This document shows positions 45,344-55,799 of a stretch of 64,000 nt of DNA, piece by piece. Within the stretch, counting starts at the first letter, position 1, and each line of letters starts with the position of its first letter. The translations under genes and the position numbers were made by a program. The notes below the pieces were generated by a model. That model worked only from the letters and a program-made list of their open reading frames with translations. It made no database searches and was not told where the DNA came from. The stretch is from Antedon mediterranea (Eukaryota; Echinodermata; Crinoidea; Comatulida; Antedonidae): positions 16,466,922-16,530,921 of the forward strand of contig NC_092678.1 in assembly GCF_964355755.1 (NCBI RefSeq), given 5' to 3'.

Positions 45344-47988
45344 CAGGACACAAATGTATCACACCATTAGGCGACAGGTGTGCAGCTATCCGAAATTTGC
45401 CAGTCCCACGAACCCATAAAGAAACTAAACGATTTATTGGTGCAGTAAATTATGTATCCCATTTTTTCCCTCAAATACAATCAATTTTACGTCCGTTACA
45501 CACACTCGCAAGTAAACGCCGAAAATGTGTTTGGTCTACTGAACACCAGAAAGCATTTGACGAAATTAAACAATTAATGGTTAAACCACCAACTCTTCAA
45601 ATGCCTAGAAAAGAAGGTAGATTTACGCTATATAGCGACACTTCAAGAACCGCAACAGGTTCATATTTAACACAAACAGTAAACGGTAAAGAACACATAA
45701 TAGGTTATTATTCCAAAATCTTACCACAAGCCTGTCAACGATATAGCGTCACAGAATTAGAGTTATTTGGACTTTACATTAACGTTTCAGCATTTCGACA
45801 CTTACTAAATGGTTGTGAATTTGATGCATTCGTAGACCACTCAGCAATTGTACACATTTGGAATTCAAAAGATCAGCCATGTACACCCCGTTTACAGAAA
45901 CTAATATTACGATTGTCCGGATACATTTTCCAAATTGGTTATAAGAAAGGAACTGAATTAGTCTTAGCAGATTTTCTCTCCCGAGCCCCTCGTGACGACA
46001 ATTCCGAAATTGATCAAGTTGTACCCATTGCATTTAATATTACAGAGACCGAATCTCTTAACCCGATTACAAAACACATCTACTAGCAGACCAGTAAGGT
46101 CATACGCCAAGAAAATGGGAATAAATATACCTGACCTACATAAACCCAAACCAGTACAAACGCCCGTCATTAATCAAAATCCAGTGACAACAAACACGCG
46201 ACCTACACCTCAACCTAACGCTACACCACAGATAATCACGAGACAACAAACAAACGCACATCGATCACCACCAATCGTAACGCCACCCCCAATACGTAAT
46301 GTAAACATCCGACAACCTCCAGAGGAACGACTAGTAGACAAAAATAAGCAAAGCAAAGATACTACACATCGAAACGTACCAGTTGAATTGTATACATCGC
46401 CCAAACCACTAGTACCCAACATAACTGAATTTAAGTCAGCACACATCCCAAAACAACAAGATAGATTAATGGATGTTATTCAAAGAAAGATAATTAGAGA
46501 TTATAACCTCCCAGTAGATGTTAAACAATTACGTGTTGAACAAGAAACTTCACCATTTTGTTAAGCCAGTTTACGATTATTTAGCTCATGATATTCTTCC
46601 AGCTGATAAGAAAGCAGCTCGTGCAGTTCAGAATAAGTCAGAGCAGTACATATTGTGCAACGGTTTACTATTCCGTTTATTTTTCCAAGATAAAGGTGGA
46701 GAATTTGTATTGCAATTAGCTGTTTCTGAAAACTTAGCAGAGACTATTATTTCTCAGTATCACGACCATTTGTTAAGGAAAATTATTAACACTATTATGT
46801 AACACCCTTAATATTGACAGGAAAATCATCAGCGTCCATAATCACGGTAGTTTACAAGTTGAACGTCATATCCGCACCGTATCGGACCTGTTAAAGGTCA
46901 ACCTTAACCAATTCGGAACAGATTGGGTTAGATTTGTATCAACAACATGTTATGCTTATAATTCTTTCTCATCCCCCACATCTAGGAAACCACTCTCCTT
47001 ACGAATTAGTTTTTGGCCGCCAACCTCCAAGTTTGACCTCATTAGCATTTAACCCTATTTCAGGATTGTCTCATTCCTATGAAGAATACTTTGAACACCT
47101 CAAGAAGAAATTTCAAAAAATTTAACAGACAATGCTACAATTACAGCGAACACAACAAAACGTCCAAAACTCAAAAATTTCCCAACGCTTAGAAAAAAGT
47201 CCAATTTACTCAGTAGGACAACTCGTATATTTATACAAGCCAACATCATCATCACTAACGGCAAATTCAAAGAAAATCGCCGCAGAATGGGTCGGACCAT
47301 TAGTAATTCATGAAGTACTAGACAGAACACACTACATCCTACGATTAAAGGAGAAATACTTCGCGACGTATTCAATTATAACAGACTGAAACCCTGTTTT
47401 ATGAGAACGCCTAAAGAACGCAAACGTTTTACACATCTACAAAAACTTAAACAATTGTTGAATGAACCCACTGATGATAATAACGAGAAAATCCAAAACA
47501 CCATTAATGTAGTAAATGACGAAACCAATGTTGAATTTGTCGACGAACATGATAGGACACCAGCCCAATTGCAATCAGATACCCTTAAACATCCAACTAA
47601 AGTAGAACCCCTTAACTTGCAACCTTACATTGACTGTGTAGAGAATAACATGGGATTAGCAGCCCCATTCCAAATGAAAGAAGAACAAATTAAGGAACAA
47701 ACTAATTTAATTATGACAGCACCTAATGATTCAAATTTGACATTAAACCTAGGTAGATTTAAAGCAGGACATTTCCAAGTTTTAGTTTCATATTCTAAAC
47801 CGACTTCAGCCAAACGCAACACCGATGAAACAAAACACGAATCTAATGATTGCAAATTTTGGTGGAATATCGACAGATATAACGATACAGATAAATTGAT
47901 TAAAGAGATTATTAATGATAAACAGATAGCGATAAGTGGATCGCCAAAACGATTAATAAAACGTTTGTATAATGCAACAAGTTACTGA
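45344..47988 (+). pseudogene. Ty3/Gypsy retroelement pol, decayed
   Basis: Order: reverse-transcriptase thumb (FIGAVNYVSHFFPQI), RNase H with its acidic residues (YSDTS, TELEL, VDHSAI), a Pro/Thr-rich linker, the integrase N-terminal part, then after an internal deletion the last third of the integrase core (VERHIRTVSDLL), a C-terminal GPLVIHEVLDRTHYIL block, and a long extension to 47,988. Frameshifts lie near 46,070, 46,550, 46,960 and 47,370, with a stop at 47,123. Gag, protease, the reverse-transcriptase palm and the integrase catalytic centre are missing, so it is inactive. It is an old endogenous element, not a host gene. Confidence 0.8.
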
Positions 47989-48044
47989 TTTAATTTTTTT
48001 TGCAAGAATTTTTTTTTAAATTACGACATTTGCTATTTTTCAAA

Positions 48045-48828
48045 ATGGACACCCATTAGACAGTGTATACCACGATCAGAAAACACCCCTATTTGGGGCA
48101 AATCGTTGAACCTAAATTCGTTTTAATCGTCAATAACTAATTATCGAACTCAATTTAATTAGTAAACAGGGTTACATCAGGTGGTTAAAATCAGTACCGA
48201 AAGTACGAACCAACTTTATATACCATCGAGTAAACATTCTAGAAATAACGCGCGATTTACCGAATTTTGCCCTTACGTAAATTTATATATATATAATAGA
48301 ATCCCTAAAGAAAACACTTAGCTTAATTTTGTGACTTTTCCATCGTTAAACCAGGAGAGATTGACACTATTTAAGTACATATTTGACAGTGTCATCCATC
48401 ATAGAAATACCTTATTATACCGTTAATCACTTCTACCTAAACACCCCTGGACCAACTTAGGACCAATCGTTACCCTCACAGATGACGTAGTGACATATGC
48501 AAATGAACCGAAGCCAATATACCTCAAGTTTCAGAAGAGCCCAGACACACCTTACAGCCACCTCACGGAACACACACCTTACAGCCACCTCACGGAACAC
48601 ACACCTTACAGCCACCTCACGGAGCACACACCTCACAGCCACTTCTCCAGAAGCAGACCTACACACTTCACACCTCACCGACAGCATCACTGATCCTCCG
48701 TTCCTTATCTATACTTATAGTTGTATATTATACTGAAGTATTATGCAGAATAAACAATATACGTGTTACAACAGTTAAGCGAGTAAGAGTCTTCATTAGT
48801 ACCTCAACAAAACACTATATTACAGTAC
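48045..48828 (+). mobile_element. 3' LTR of the Ty3/Gypsy element
   Basis: It follows the pol remnant. Its first 220 bases recur as a separate LTR fragment at 49,488. Before the right end there is AATAAA (polyadenylation-like), and it ends ...CTATATTACA ahead of the host repeat. The exact left border is uncertain (TGGACACCC or TGTATACC). No 5' LTR is present. Confidence 0.6.
48546..48655. repeat. 27-bp tandem repeat inside the LTR, about four copies
   Basis: Unit ACACCTTACAGCCACCTCAC plus GGAACAC, repeated with few changes. The period of 27 keeps frames open on both strands, so the resulting small open frames are not genes. Confidence 0.9.
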
Positions 48829-49487
48829 CGCAGGACTATAAATACATTGTCGTTTTCAGAAACAAATAAATAGACACGATGATTAATGTAGTCAACTAAA
48901 ATTAGCACACTGGGAATTAGGCCTACTTCCGAAGGAGAAACTTGTCTTAAAATGAGTCCAAAAAACTAAAACTGTCCCTGTTATAGTCGATTGAAATAAT
49001 AAAGTACATGTAACGATACATCACTACGACGTTTATATTTTTTTATTACTAATTAATACAATAAACAGTAATCACGTTCACAGTAAGAAAATTTCGATTC
49101 AAAGGGCGACCAAAAATGGTTATTACGTACAGTATTTACAATATTGTTAAAGTATTGCAATGCTATATCTCAGTTTTAAGTTTATTCTCAAAGGACCCAT
49201 AAATTTACCTACTTCTGTTAAACCATGGAGAGCTCATAAATTTACCTACAAACTGGGAGAGATTGGAATGTTCCATTCATCGCAAATCAATACATTTGAA
49301 TAAACGTATATTAAATCTATCAAAATAGTATTTTTTTAAGAAAATTGGCCTGTTTTCAACATTATGATACGTACTCGAGCTGTTCAACCGGTTTTCAGCC
49401 ATTAAAAACAATTATCGTAGGAGGAGATAGGAAAATGCGAAGCATCCTCGTATTATTGTGTGCATGTATTTTTTAAGAGGACATCCA

Positions 49488-49712
49488 TTAGACAGTCGGA
49501 AAACACACCTATTTGGGGCAAATCGTTGAACCTAAATTCGTTTTAATTGTCAATAACTAATTATCTAACTCAATTTAATTAGTAAACAGGGTTACATCTG
49601 GTGGTTTAAATCAGTACCGAGATTCTAACCAACTTTATATACCATCGAGTAAACACTCAAGAAATAAAGCGCGATTTACCGAATTTTGCCCTTACGTAAA
49701 TTTATATATATA
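49488..49712 (+). mobile_element. Partial LTR copy
   Basis: Close copy of the first 220 bases of the LTR (ACCTATTTGGGGCAAATCGT, TTAGTAAACAGGGTTACATC, GCGATTTACCGAATTTTGCC), ending at a TA run. It is a solo fragment or a second truncated insertion. Confidence 0.75.
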
Positions 49713-50089
49713 AATATATATATAATTCATATTATGTTTAAGTAGCGCCACCAGTGGTTCGGGAATTTTGATCTTTCAAAACAAGCTAATTTTTTGTATG
49801 TATGAAACGTCATGCGTGACAAAAAAATATTTTATTATTATTAGGCCGAATCTCAATTAATGTTATATTACGGTAAGCCAAGACATTCAAACTATTTAAG
49901 AACATTCAATAATTGTTTACTCGCGGTTTTCTTGAAAACTTAATGAATTTTGACTGGGTCCGTAATTTAATTAATTGCAAAAAAAGAATTAAAAACTTTC
50001 TAAACAATGACAGAAAAATGTTACAATTAACTTCTGGAATGTTCTGTACGCTACTAATATATCTACCAATTTTGATTGTAGAATTGGCC

Positions 50090-50414
50090 TACCCATTTTG
50101 GTTGTACTTGAGCACAGTGATAATAAATAGGATTTAGATTAGCACTGTGCCCTAGTATTGGCCTAACCATTTTGGTTGTATTTGAGCATAGTGATAATAA
50201 ATAGGATTTAGTTTAGTACTTACGCAACTAAACCCATTCTGGTTGTAATTGAGCACAATGACAATAAATATGGTTTAGTTTTCGCACTGATGTGCGCTAC
50301 TGTACCCATTTTGGTTGTACTTGGGCACAGTGATAATAAATAGGATTTGGTTTAGCACTGTGCGCTATACCCATTTTGGCTGTATTATACTAGCGCACAT
50401 TGATAATGAATAGG
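50090..50414. repeat. 66-76-bp minisatellite, five copies
   Basis: Copies start about 50,090, 50,166, 50,232, 50,304 and 50,370, each with CCCATTTTGGTTGTACTTGA, GCACAGTGATAATAAATAGG and a TTTAG stretch. Most contain an AATAAA word. Confidence 0.8.
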
Positions 50415-50466
50415 TTACGATTACATTAAATCAGCAATATGTTAACACTGTGAGCTACTATACCTA

Positions 50467-50585
50467 TTTAAGGTAGCTTGGTAGAGATATAAACGGTTTT
50501 CGGAATGGAACTAAAAAAACAGCTTAAATGGTGGTTGATATTGAAACTTAAATTTTGGTAGTCAAAAGAATAATTTTAACGATCT
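50467..50585 (-). mobile_element. Penelope-type 3' fragment
   Basis: Matches the sequence between the terminal repeat and the stop of the 36-kb element (GGTAGCTTGGTAGAGATATA, AAACAGCTTAAATGGTGGTT, AAACTTAAATTTTGGTAGTC). Confidence 0.7.
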
Positions 50586-50744
50586 TATGTTTTACCGAGC
50601 ATGAACATAAGCACAACGAAACTGTACTTTTATTTAATAACACACACAGGTGAACTTTATAGTATTTTATTACCTTAAACAAAGACATAATCAATAACTT
50701 AATAAACCTACCATATACTGGAAAAAGTTTAGAGCTAATTTATT

Positions 50745-51071
50745 AAAGATGTATTATCCCCAGAAAAAATAATTCTTAAAAAATTGTTTTCTAAATATTC
50801 CATTTTAATAGTTATTTACTTTGACCAAAAATTGGAGCGAAAAAAGATCATTTACTTGAAAACAAAATGTAATTTAAAGCCAAAAAATGGTCAAATTGGC
50901 TGTTAGCTAATTTTGTGGTTGAATGTACCTATTTATTTTGTCATTCTAATAGTAAAAACATTATTTTTTGTTCTGTTTTCTACGAAAATGATCAACTTTA
51001 TTGAAATTACAAAATAACCTGATTTAATTAATCTTCATTTTCATGTTTTTTTTGGGAGACAACAAATCGTT
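50745..51071. mobile_element. TTAA-flanked MITE, spacer copy 4
   Basis: Left TTAAAGATGTATTATCCCC and right GGGAGACAACAAATCGTTAA; the interior matches copy 2 closely. This indicates that the spacer segments 43.2-44.8 kb and 50.6-51.4 kb are themselves duplicates. Confidence 0.55.
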
Positions 51072-51640
51072 AAGCAGTCCGCTTTAAACACATTTTAAAA
51101 GACCAACACAATATCATACTGTGTAAGCAATTTGAAAATAATTAGCTACGTTAACCAAATTCAATACCAGACTGAATTTAAGGAGTCACGTGACGACGGC
51201 CAACTGCTGGTTAATTATACTTTTAGCATTTTACTAAAAAAGTTAAGAGAATGAAAAAAAAAAACCAGAAATAAACATATAGATCTAGACGTCCCAATAT
51301 CTAGTACCAGCAATATCACTGGATTTGTGTATTTGTCTCGAAACGCCAGTTCCTGCACGGAAATTACCTTATTTAAAGATATAATTATAGTCCCCTAAAA
51401 ATGTTTTTTTAATATTTTTTGTTGAATATGCCATTTTAATGTCACATAATAGTTAACCAAACAGGATCGAAAAAGGTATATATATATCCCGCCTCGTGAA
51501 TAAAAATACTGTAAGATGAGGGCGTATCAATTTGATCTCTGGTGCGCGTGCGTACAACTGAGGACTAGTGCTGTTCCGCCGTACCACGCCGAGAATGTTA
51601 AAGAGTCGCTATCCAATCGAGTTCGAACAATACCATGAAA

Positions 51641-51709
51641 ACCCCAGAGGTCTAATGGTTAGGACATCTGCATATCAAGCAGGCGTTCCGAGCGAGTCTT
51701 GGTTGGGGC
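51641..51709 (+). pseudogene. tRNA-like element, degenerate
   Basis: First base changed (ACCCCAG) and the T-arm is shortened (CCGAGCGAGTCTTGG); the anticodon arm is intact. Confidence 0.45.
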
Positions 51710-52045
51710 GACTTTTTCTCATTCTCACAGATTTCCTCATCTTTATCGTTTCAAATTAATTAATTAAATTTCAGTATATCACCGGGCGGTTTAGAATTAA
51801 TGTTCTTTGCCTGATTTGTTTATATATATATATAAAAGTATCTCTTCGGAGATCCCGCCTCCTGAATAAAAATACTGTAAGATTAGGGCGTATCAATTTG
51901 ATCTCTAGTGCGCGTGCGTACAACTGAGGACTAGTGCTGTTCCGCCGTACCACGCCGAGAATGTTAAAGAGTCGCTATCCAATTGAGTTCGAACAATACC
52001 ATAAAAGCCCCAGTGGTCTAATGGCTAGGACATCTGCATATCAAG

Positions 52046-54004
52046 CAGGGGTGGCGCCAGGATCTTTCCGACGCGGGGGCTACATTTCCCGACGAGGGAG
52101 CTATGCGAGCGAAGCGAGCATCACTAGGCTGGGGGACAGGGGGCCGGCAAGGGTCCCCGGTGGGGGTCCAGGGGGCGAAGCCCCCGGAAGCAACGCGTTC
52201 TAGCGTCATTTGAGGTCATTTTAATCAGATTTAGGGTAGCCATTTTTTCCCTTTTTTAATATAATGCATAAATAAAATACTGCGTGCAAAAAAACGATGC
52301 GCGATGACTGTTTCAATCCATATTTTTCAATTTAAAAAATAAAAGTTCAAAGAAAATTTAGAAAAATAGAGTTGGAGGTCCCGGAAATTGGACTTATTAT
52401 ACTTCAAAACATGAAACAAAATATATAAGTCCCTATCATGGTTGTGACTGAGCTAAGAAATGTTTGAAAAATAGAGATGTTAGGTCCCGGAAAATGCACT
52501 TCTTGTACTTCGAAATATGACCAGCTTTATTGTTGGGGCTGAGCTAAGAAACTGTTTAAAACTAGAGCTGCAGGTCTTCAAAAAATTGCATTTTATACTT
52601 TAAAAACATCAGGCCTAGAGGCTTAAAAAACGCAAGCGTAGACCTTTTTCAGTCGGGGAAATAAGTTTATTCCTCCCAAGTGTATTCGTGCGTACCATCT
52701 GGACTTCCGAGTGGTGAGAAATTCATGACATACAGGACATTGAAAATGTAATAACTTAGCTATAATAAGATGTTGGCTAAGCGAAAATGGCATGTTTTTT
52801 TGTTTAGTAATGGATGAAAAATTTATTTTAGGTGCCCCACGGTACAGAGAAAGTTACTTGTAAATTAAAAAATTGGTGAACATACGAACAATTAACATAA
52901 TTCGTTTTTGCTGCTGTAGTGTAGCGTACGTCGACGCAGTACACGACGTAACCGTCAGTAAACTTCGCCTGGAAAATAACTACAGTACACATTTTGGTCC
53001 CTGGATGGAACATGATATTACGCGTCTCGACCCAACGTTGAACGATTCGTACAAAGGGATACCGACAGACAAGTGCGTACCTAGCTATTGTTTAGTAGTA
53101 AGTTAGATCGCTGGCAATAATGAATGCATATAAAGTGCATAATATCACTCTGACGTACTCTCACGGTCAATGAAACGTCGCGGTTTTCTAGGCGCTGAAG
53201 CTAGCTACGAAGTGAACGCGAATGCTTTTTACTGTATATTATATTCCCCGACAAAAAGTACCCGTGTTCCCTTCGGTAACCTCCGGTAAACTTCGCCTGG
53301 AAAATAACTACATTACACATTTTGGTCCCTGGATGGAACTTGATATCACGCGTGTCGACCCAACGTTGAACGATTCGTACAAAGGGATACCGCCAGACAA
53401 GTGCGTACCTAGCTATTGTTTAGTAGTAAGTTAGATCGCTGGCAATAAATGAATGCATATAAATTGCATAATAGCACTCTGACGTACTCTCACGGTCAAT
53501 GAAACGTCGCGGTTTTCTAGGCGCTGAAGCTAGCTACGAAGTGAACGCGAACGCTTTTTACTGTATATTATATTCTCCGACAAAAAGTACCCGTGTTCCC
53601 TTCGGTAACCGCCGGTAAACTTCACCTGGAAAATAACTACATTACACATTTTGGTCCCTGGATGGAACTTGATATCACGCGTGTCGACCCAACGTTGAAT
53701 GATTCGTACAAAGGGATACCGCCAAACAAGTGCGTACTAGCTATTGTTTAGTAGTTAGATCTCTGGCAATAATGAATGCATAAAAGTGCATAATAGCCCT
53801 CTGACGTACTCTCACGGTCAATGGAACGTCGTGGTTTTGTAGGCGCTAAAGCTATATGGATATGAAGTGAACGCGAACATTTTTTACTGTATATTATATT
53901 CCCCGACAAAAAGTACCCGTGTTCCCCGACGGGGGGGGGGGGGGGCTAGGCTCCCCGACGAGGGGGATAGAGCCCCCGTAGCCCCCCCGCTGGCGCCACC
54001 ACTG
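52046..54004. mobile_element. Non-autonomous hAT transposon, 1,959 bp
   Basis: Ends are CAGGGGTGGCGCCAG and CTGGCGCCACCACTG, inverted repeats with one mismatch in 15. An exact 8-base target duplication ATATCAAG flanks it. CAG-type ends and 8-base duplications are diagnostic of hAT. No transposase is seen. The GC-rich subterminal parts contrast with the AT-rich interior, which holds about three diverged 110-120-bp repeats (52,350-52,620) and three 329-bp repeats. Confidence 0.9.
52955..53930. repeat. 329-bp tandem repeat, three copies, inside the hAT element
   Basis: Copies start near 52,961, 53,289 and 53,618 (AACTTCGCCTGGAAAATAAC, TTTTGGTCCCTGGATGGAAC, AACGTTGAACGATTCGTACA). All share TCTGACGTACTCTCACGGTC. 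Similarity among copies is high. The short frames across them are not convincing genes. Confidence 0.85.
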
Positions 54005-54337
54005 ATATCAAGCAGGCGGTCCGAGTTCGAGTCTCGGTTGGGGCGACTTTTTCTCATTCTCACAGATTTCCTCATCTTTATCGTTTCAAATTAAATAATT
54101 AAATTTCAGTATATCACCGGGCGGTTTAGAATTAATGTTCTTTGCCTGATTTGTTTATATATATAAAAGTATCTCTTCGGAGATCCCGCCTCCTGAATAA
54201 AAATACTGTAAGATGAGGGTGTATCAATTTGATCTCTGGTGCGCGTGCGTACAACTGAGGACTAGTGCTTTTCCGCCGTACCACGCCGAGAATGTTAAAG
54301 AGTCGCTATCCAATCGAGTTCGAACAATACCATGAAA

Positions 54338-54409
54338 GCCCCAGTGGTCTAATGGTTAGGACATCTGCATATCAAGCAGGCGGTCCGAGTTCGAGTCTCG
54401 GTTGGGGCG
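54338..54409 (+). tRNA. tRNA-like element, best preserved, positional anticodon ATC
   Basis: All arms pair: GCCCCAG/TTGGGGC, GTCT/GGAC, TCTGC/GCAGG with loop ATATCAA, CCGAG/CTCGG with TTCGAGT. Box B-like GAGTTCGAGTCTC and a TTTTT stop are in place. It looks transcribable; its decoding identity is doubtful. Confidence 0.5.
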
Positions 54410-54705
54410 ACTTTTTCTCATTCTCACAGATTTCCTCATCTTTATCGTTTCTAATTAATTAATTAAATTTCAGTATATCACCGGGCGGTTTAGAATTAAT
54501 GTTCTTTGCCTGATTTGTTTATAATAATATATAAAAGTATCTCTTCGGAGATCCCGCCTCCTGAATAAAAATACTGTAAGATTAGGGCGTATCAATTTGA
54601 TCTCTGGTGCGCGTGCGTACAACTGAGGACTAGTGCTGTTCCGCCGTACCACGCCGAGAATGTTAAAGAGTCGCTATCCAATTGAGTTCGAACAATACCA
54701 TGAAA

Positions 54706-54777
54706 GCCCCAGTGGTCTAATGGCTAGGACATCTGCATATCAATCAGGCGGTCCGAGTTCGAGTCTCGGTTGGGGCG
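54706..54777 (+). pseudogene. tRNA-like element with broken anticodon stem
   Basis: ATATCAATCAGG replaces GCAGG, losing one pair of the anticodon stem. The other arms are intact. Confidence 0.45.
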
Positions 54778-55021
54778 ACTTTTTCTCATTCTCACAGATT
54801 TCCTCATCTTTATCGTTTCAAATTAATTAATTAAATTTCAGTATATCACCGGGCGGTTTAGAATTAATGTTCTTTGCCTGATTTGTTTATATATATATAT
54901 ATATATAGGCAACTTTTTCTCATTCTCACAGATACCTCATCTTTATCGTTTCAAATTAATTAATTAATTAAATTTCAGTATATCACCGGGCGGTTTAGAA
55001 TTAATGTTCTTTGCCTCTTGT

Positions 55022-55069
<48 letters not shown>

Positions 55070-55119
55070 CCAAAGGCAAATTACTGAGAAAAATGACAAT
55101 GCTGTGGGTATCAGTGGCT

Positions 55120-55165
<46 letters not shown>
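55022..55165. repeat. TA tracts flanking a Penelope-type fragment
   Basis: Two long alternating TA runs (about 55,022-55,066 and 55,122-55,165) surround a 55-base Penelope terminal piece (AATCCAAAGGCAAATTACTG, GGGTATCAGTGGCTGGAT). Confidence 0.85.
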
Positions 55166-55167
<2 letters not shown>

Positions 55168-55304
55168 CTGAATGTTATTAAAAATTAACATTTTGTTGAT
55201 TTGTAACTTTATTAAAACTGTAAAATGGCCAATCCAAGGATTGTATTAATTAATTTAATAATTTTACTTTTTTTTTCATGTTTTTTTGGGGACAATACAT
55301 CTTT

Positions 55305-55560
55305 AACAATATCCTTTTTGGACAGATTATCCCATAAGGCTATAAGATGTTCTTTTCAACCAGTTCTTTTTCTTACTTTTGCTTTCGCTTCATTCCATGA
55401 TATCCAGCTTAATCTCTTTCTTTCTCCACCGTGCGTCTCCAGATTGCTTTGTGTCGACTCGAAAACTTACTCGAGAAATACAATTTTCGATCCCCAGATC
55501 AATGGTCTGAGTTGGTATTTCGAATCCACGAGTCGTCATTGGTCAAATTATTTGCATTAC
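55305..55560 (-). other. Second well-kept copy of the unknown exon-like frame
   Basis: Minus frame MTTRGFEIPTQTIDLGIENC then ISR and GTAAGT, as at 44.1-44.3 kb. Beyond the donor-like site the frame diverges and stops, which favours the donor as the true end of the conserved coding part. Confidence 0.35.
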
Positions 55561-55652
55561 ACTTATATACAAACAGAACTGCATATTAATTGCCAGGAAA
55601 ATCGATATATCGGTGACGTCATAAAAGCTTATTATAGTCATAAGCTCTATCA

Positions 55653-55792
55653 ACACTATCAAACTAGTTTGACAACAAATTGTGATGTGCCTAAATTATT
55701 ATAGTAGTGATATGCTCAATCAGTGACATGAGATTATCATGTCCATATTTGGGCACATCACCTTTTTTTTGTCACATCAAGTTTGATAGTGT
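55653..55792. mobile_element. Short foldback MITE (CACTATCAAACT family), copy 2
   Basis: Ends ACACTATCAAACTAGTTTGA and the complement ACACTATCAAACTTGATGTG form inverted repeats; GTGATGTGCC(C/T)AAAT lies inside both arms. The first spacer (about 20,330) lacks it. Confidence 0.65.
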
Positions 55793-55799
55793 AGGGCGG

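Larger units (their letters stand above)
52007..54044 (+). pseudogene. tRNA-like element split by a hAT transposon
   Basis: The left half ends in the anticodon loop at ATATCAAG (52,038-52,045). The right half resumes at 54,005 with the same eight bases and carries the rest of the anticodon stem, a perfect T-arm and the acceptor end. Confidence 0.8.
51486..55020 (+). repeat. Tandem array of about 366-bp tRNA-like units
   Basis: Four units have tRNA-like starts at 51,641, 52,007, 54,338 and 54,706 (spacing 366, 364 after removing the hAT element, and 368), followed by a truncated fifth made only of the 3' module. Each unit has a conserved 5' module, the tRNA-like element with a T-run behind it, a 3' module and a TA run with a TTCG-capped hairpin. 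The right border merges into TA tracts and a Penelope-type fragment (55,068-55,120). Confidence 0.85.
51375..55304. mobile_element. TTAA-flanked MITE, spacer copy 5, split by the tRNA-like array
   Basis: The left part (51,375-51,484) ends at GATCGAAAAAGGTATATATA; the right part resumes near 55,166 with TTTCTGAATGTTATTAAAAA and ends GGGGACAATACATCTTTAA. The tRNA-like array and its hAT element therefore entered a TA tract inside this MITE. Confidence 0.6.

Noticed and set aside
48457-48736. Overlapping open frames with nine-residue repeats on both strands
   Set aside because: They come from the 27-bp tandem repeat inside the LTR; a period divisible by three keeps all frames open.
50090-50414. 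CRISPR-like array
   Set aside because: Units are contiguous minisatellite copies without unique spacers, and the genome is eukaryotic.
54265-54830. Repeated plus-strand frames of 60-65 codons beginning MLFRR
   Set aside because: They are the tRNA-like units read as protein; the frame crosses the tRNA-like element and recurs in every unit without coding signs.
55225-55704. 159-codon plus-strand open frame
   Set aside because: It runs across the end of a MITE, the antisense of the exon-like frame and a second MITE, so it is a chance frame over repeats.
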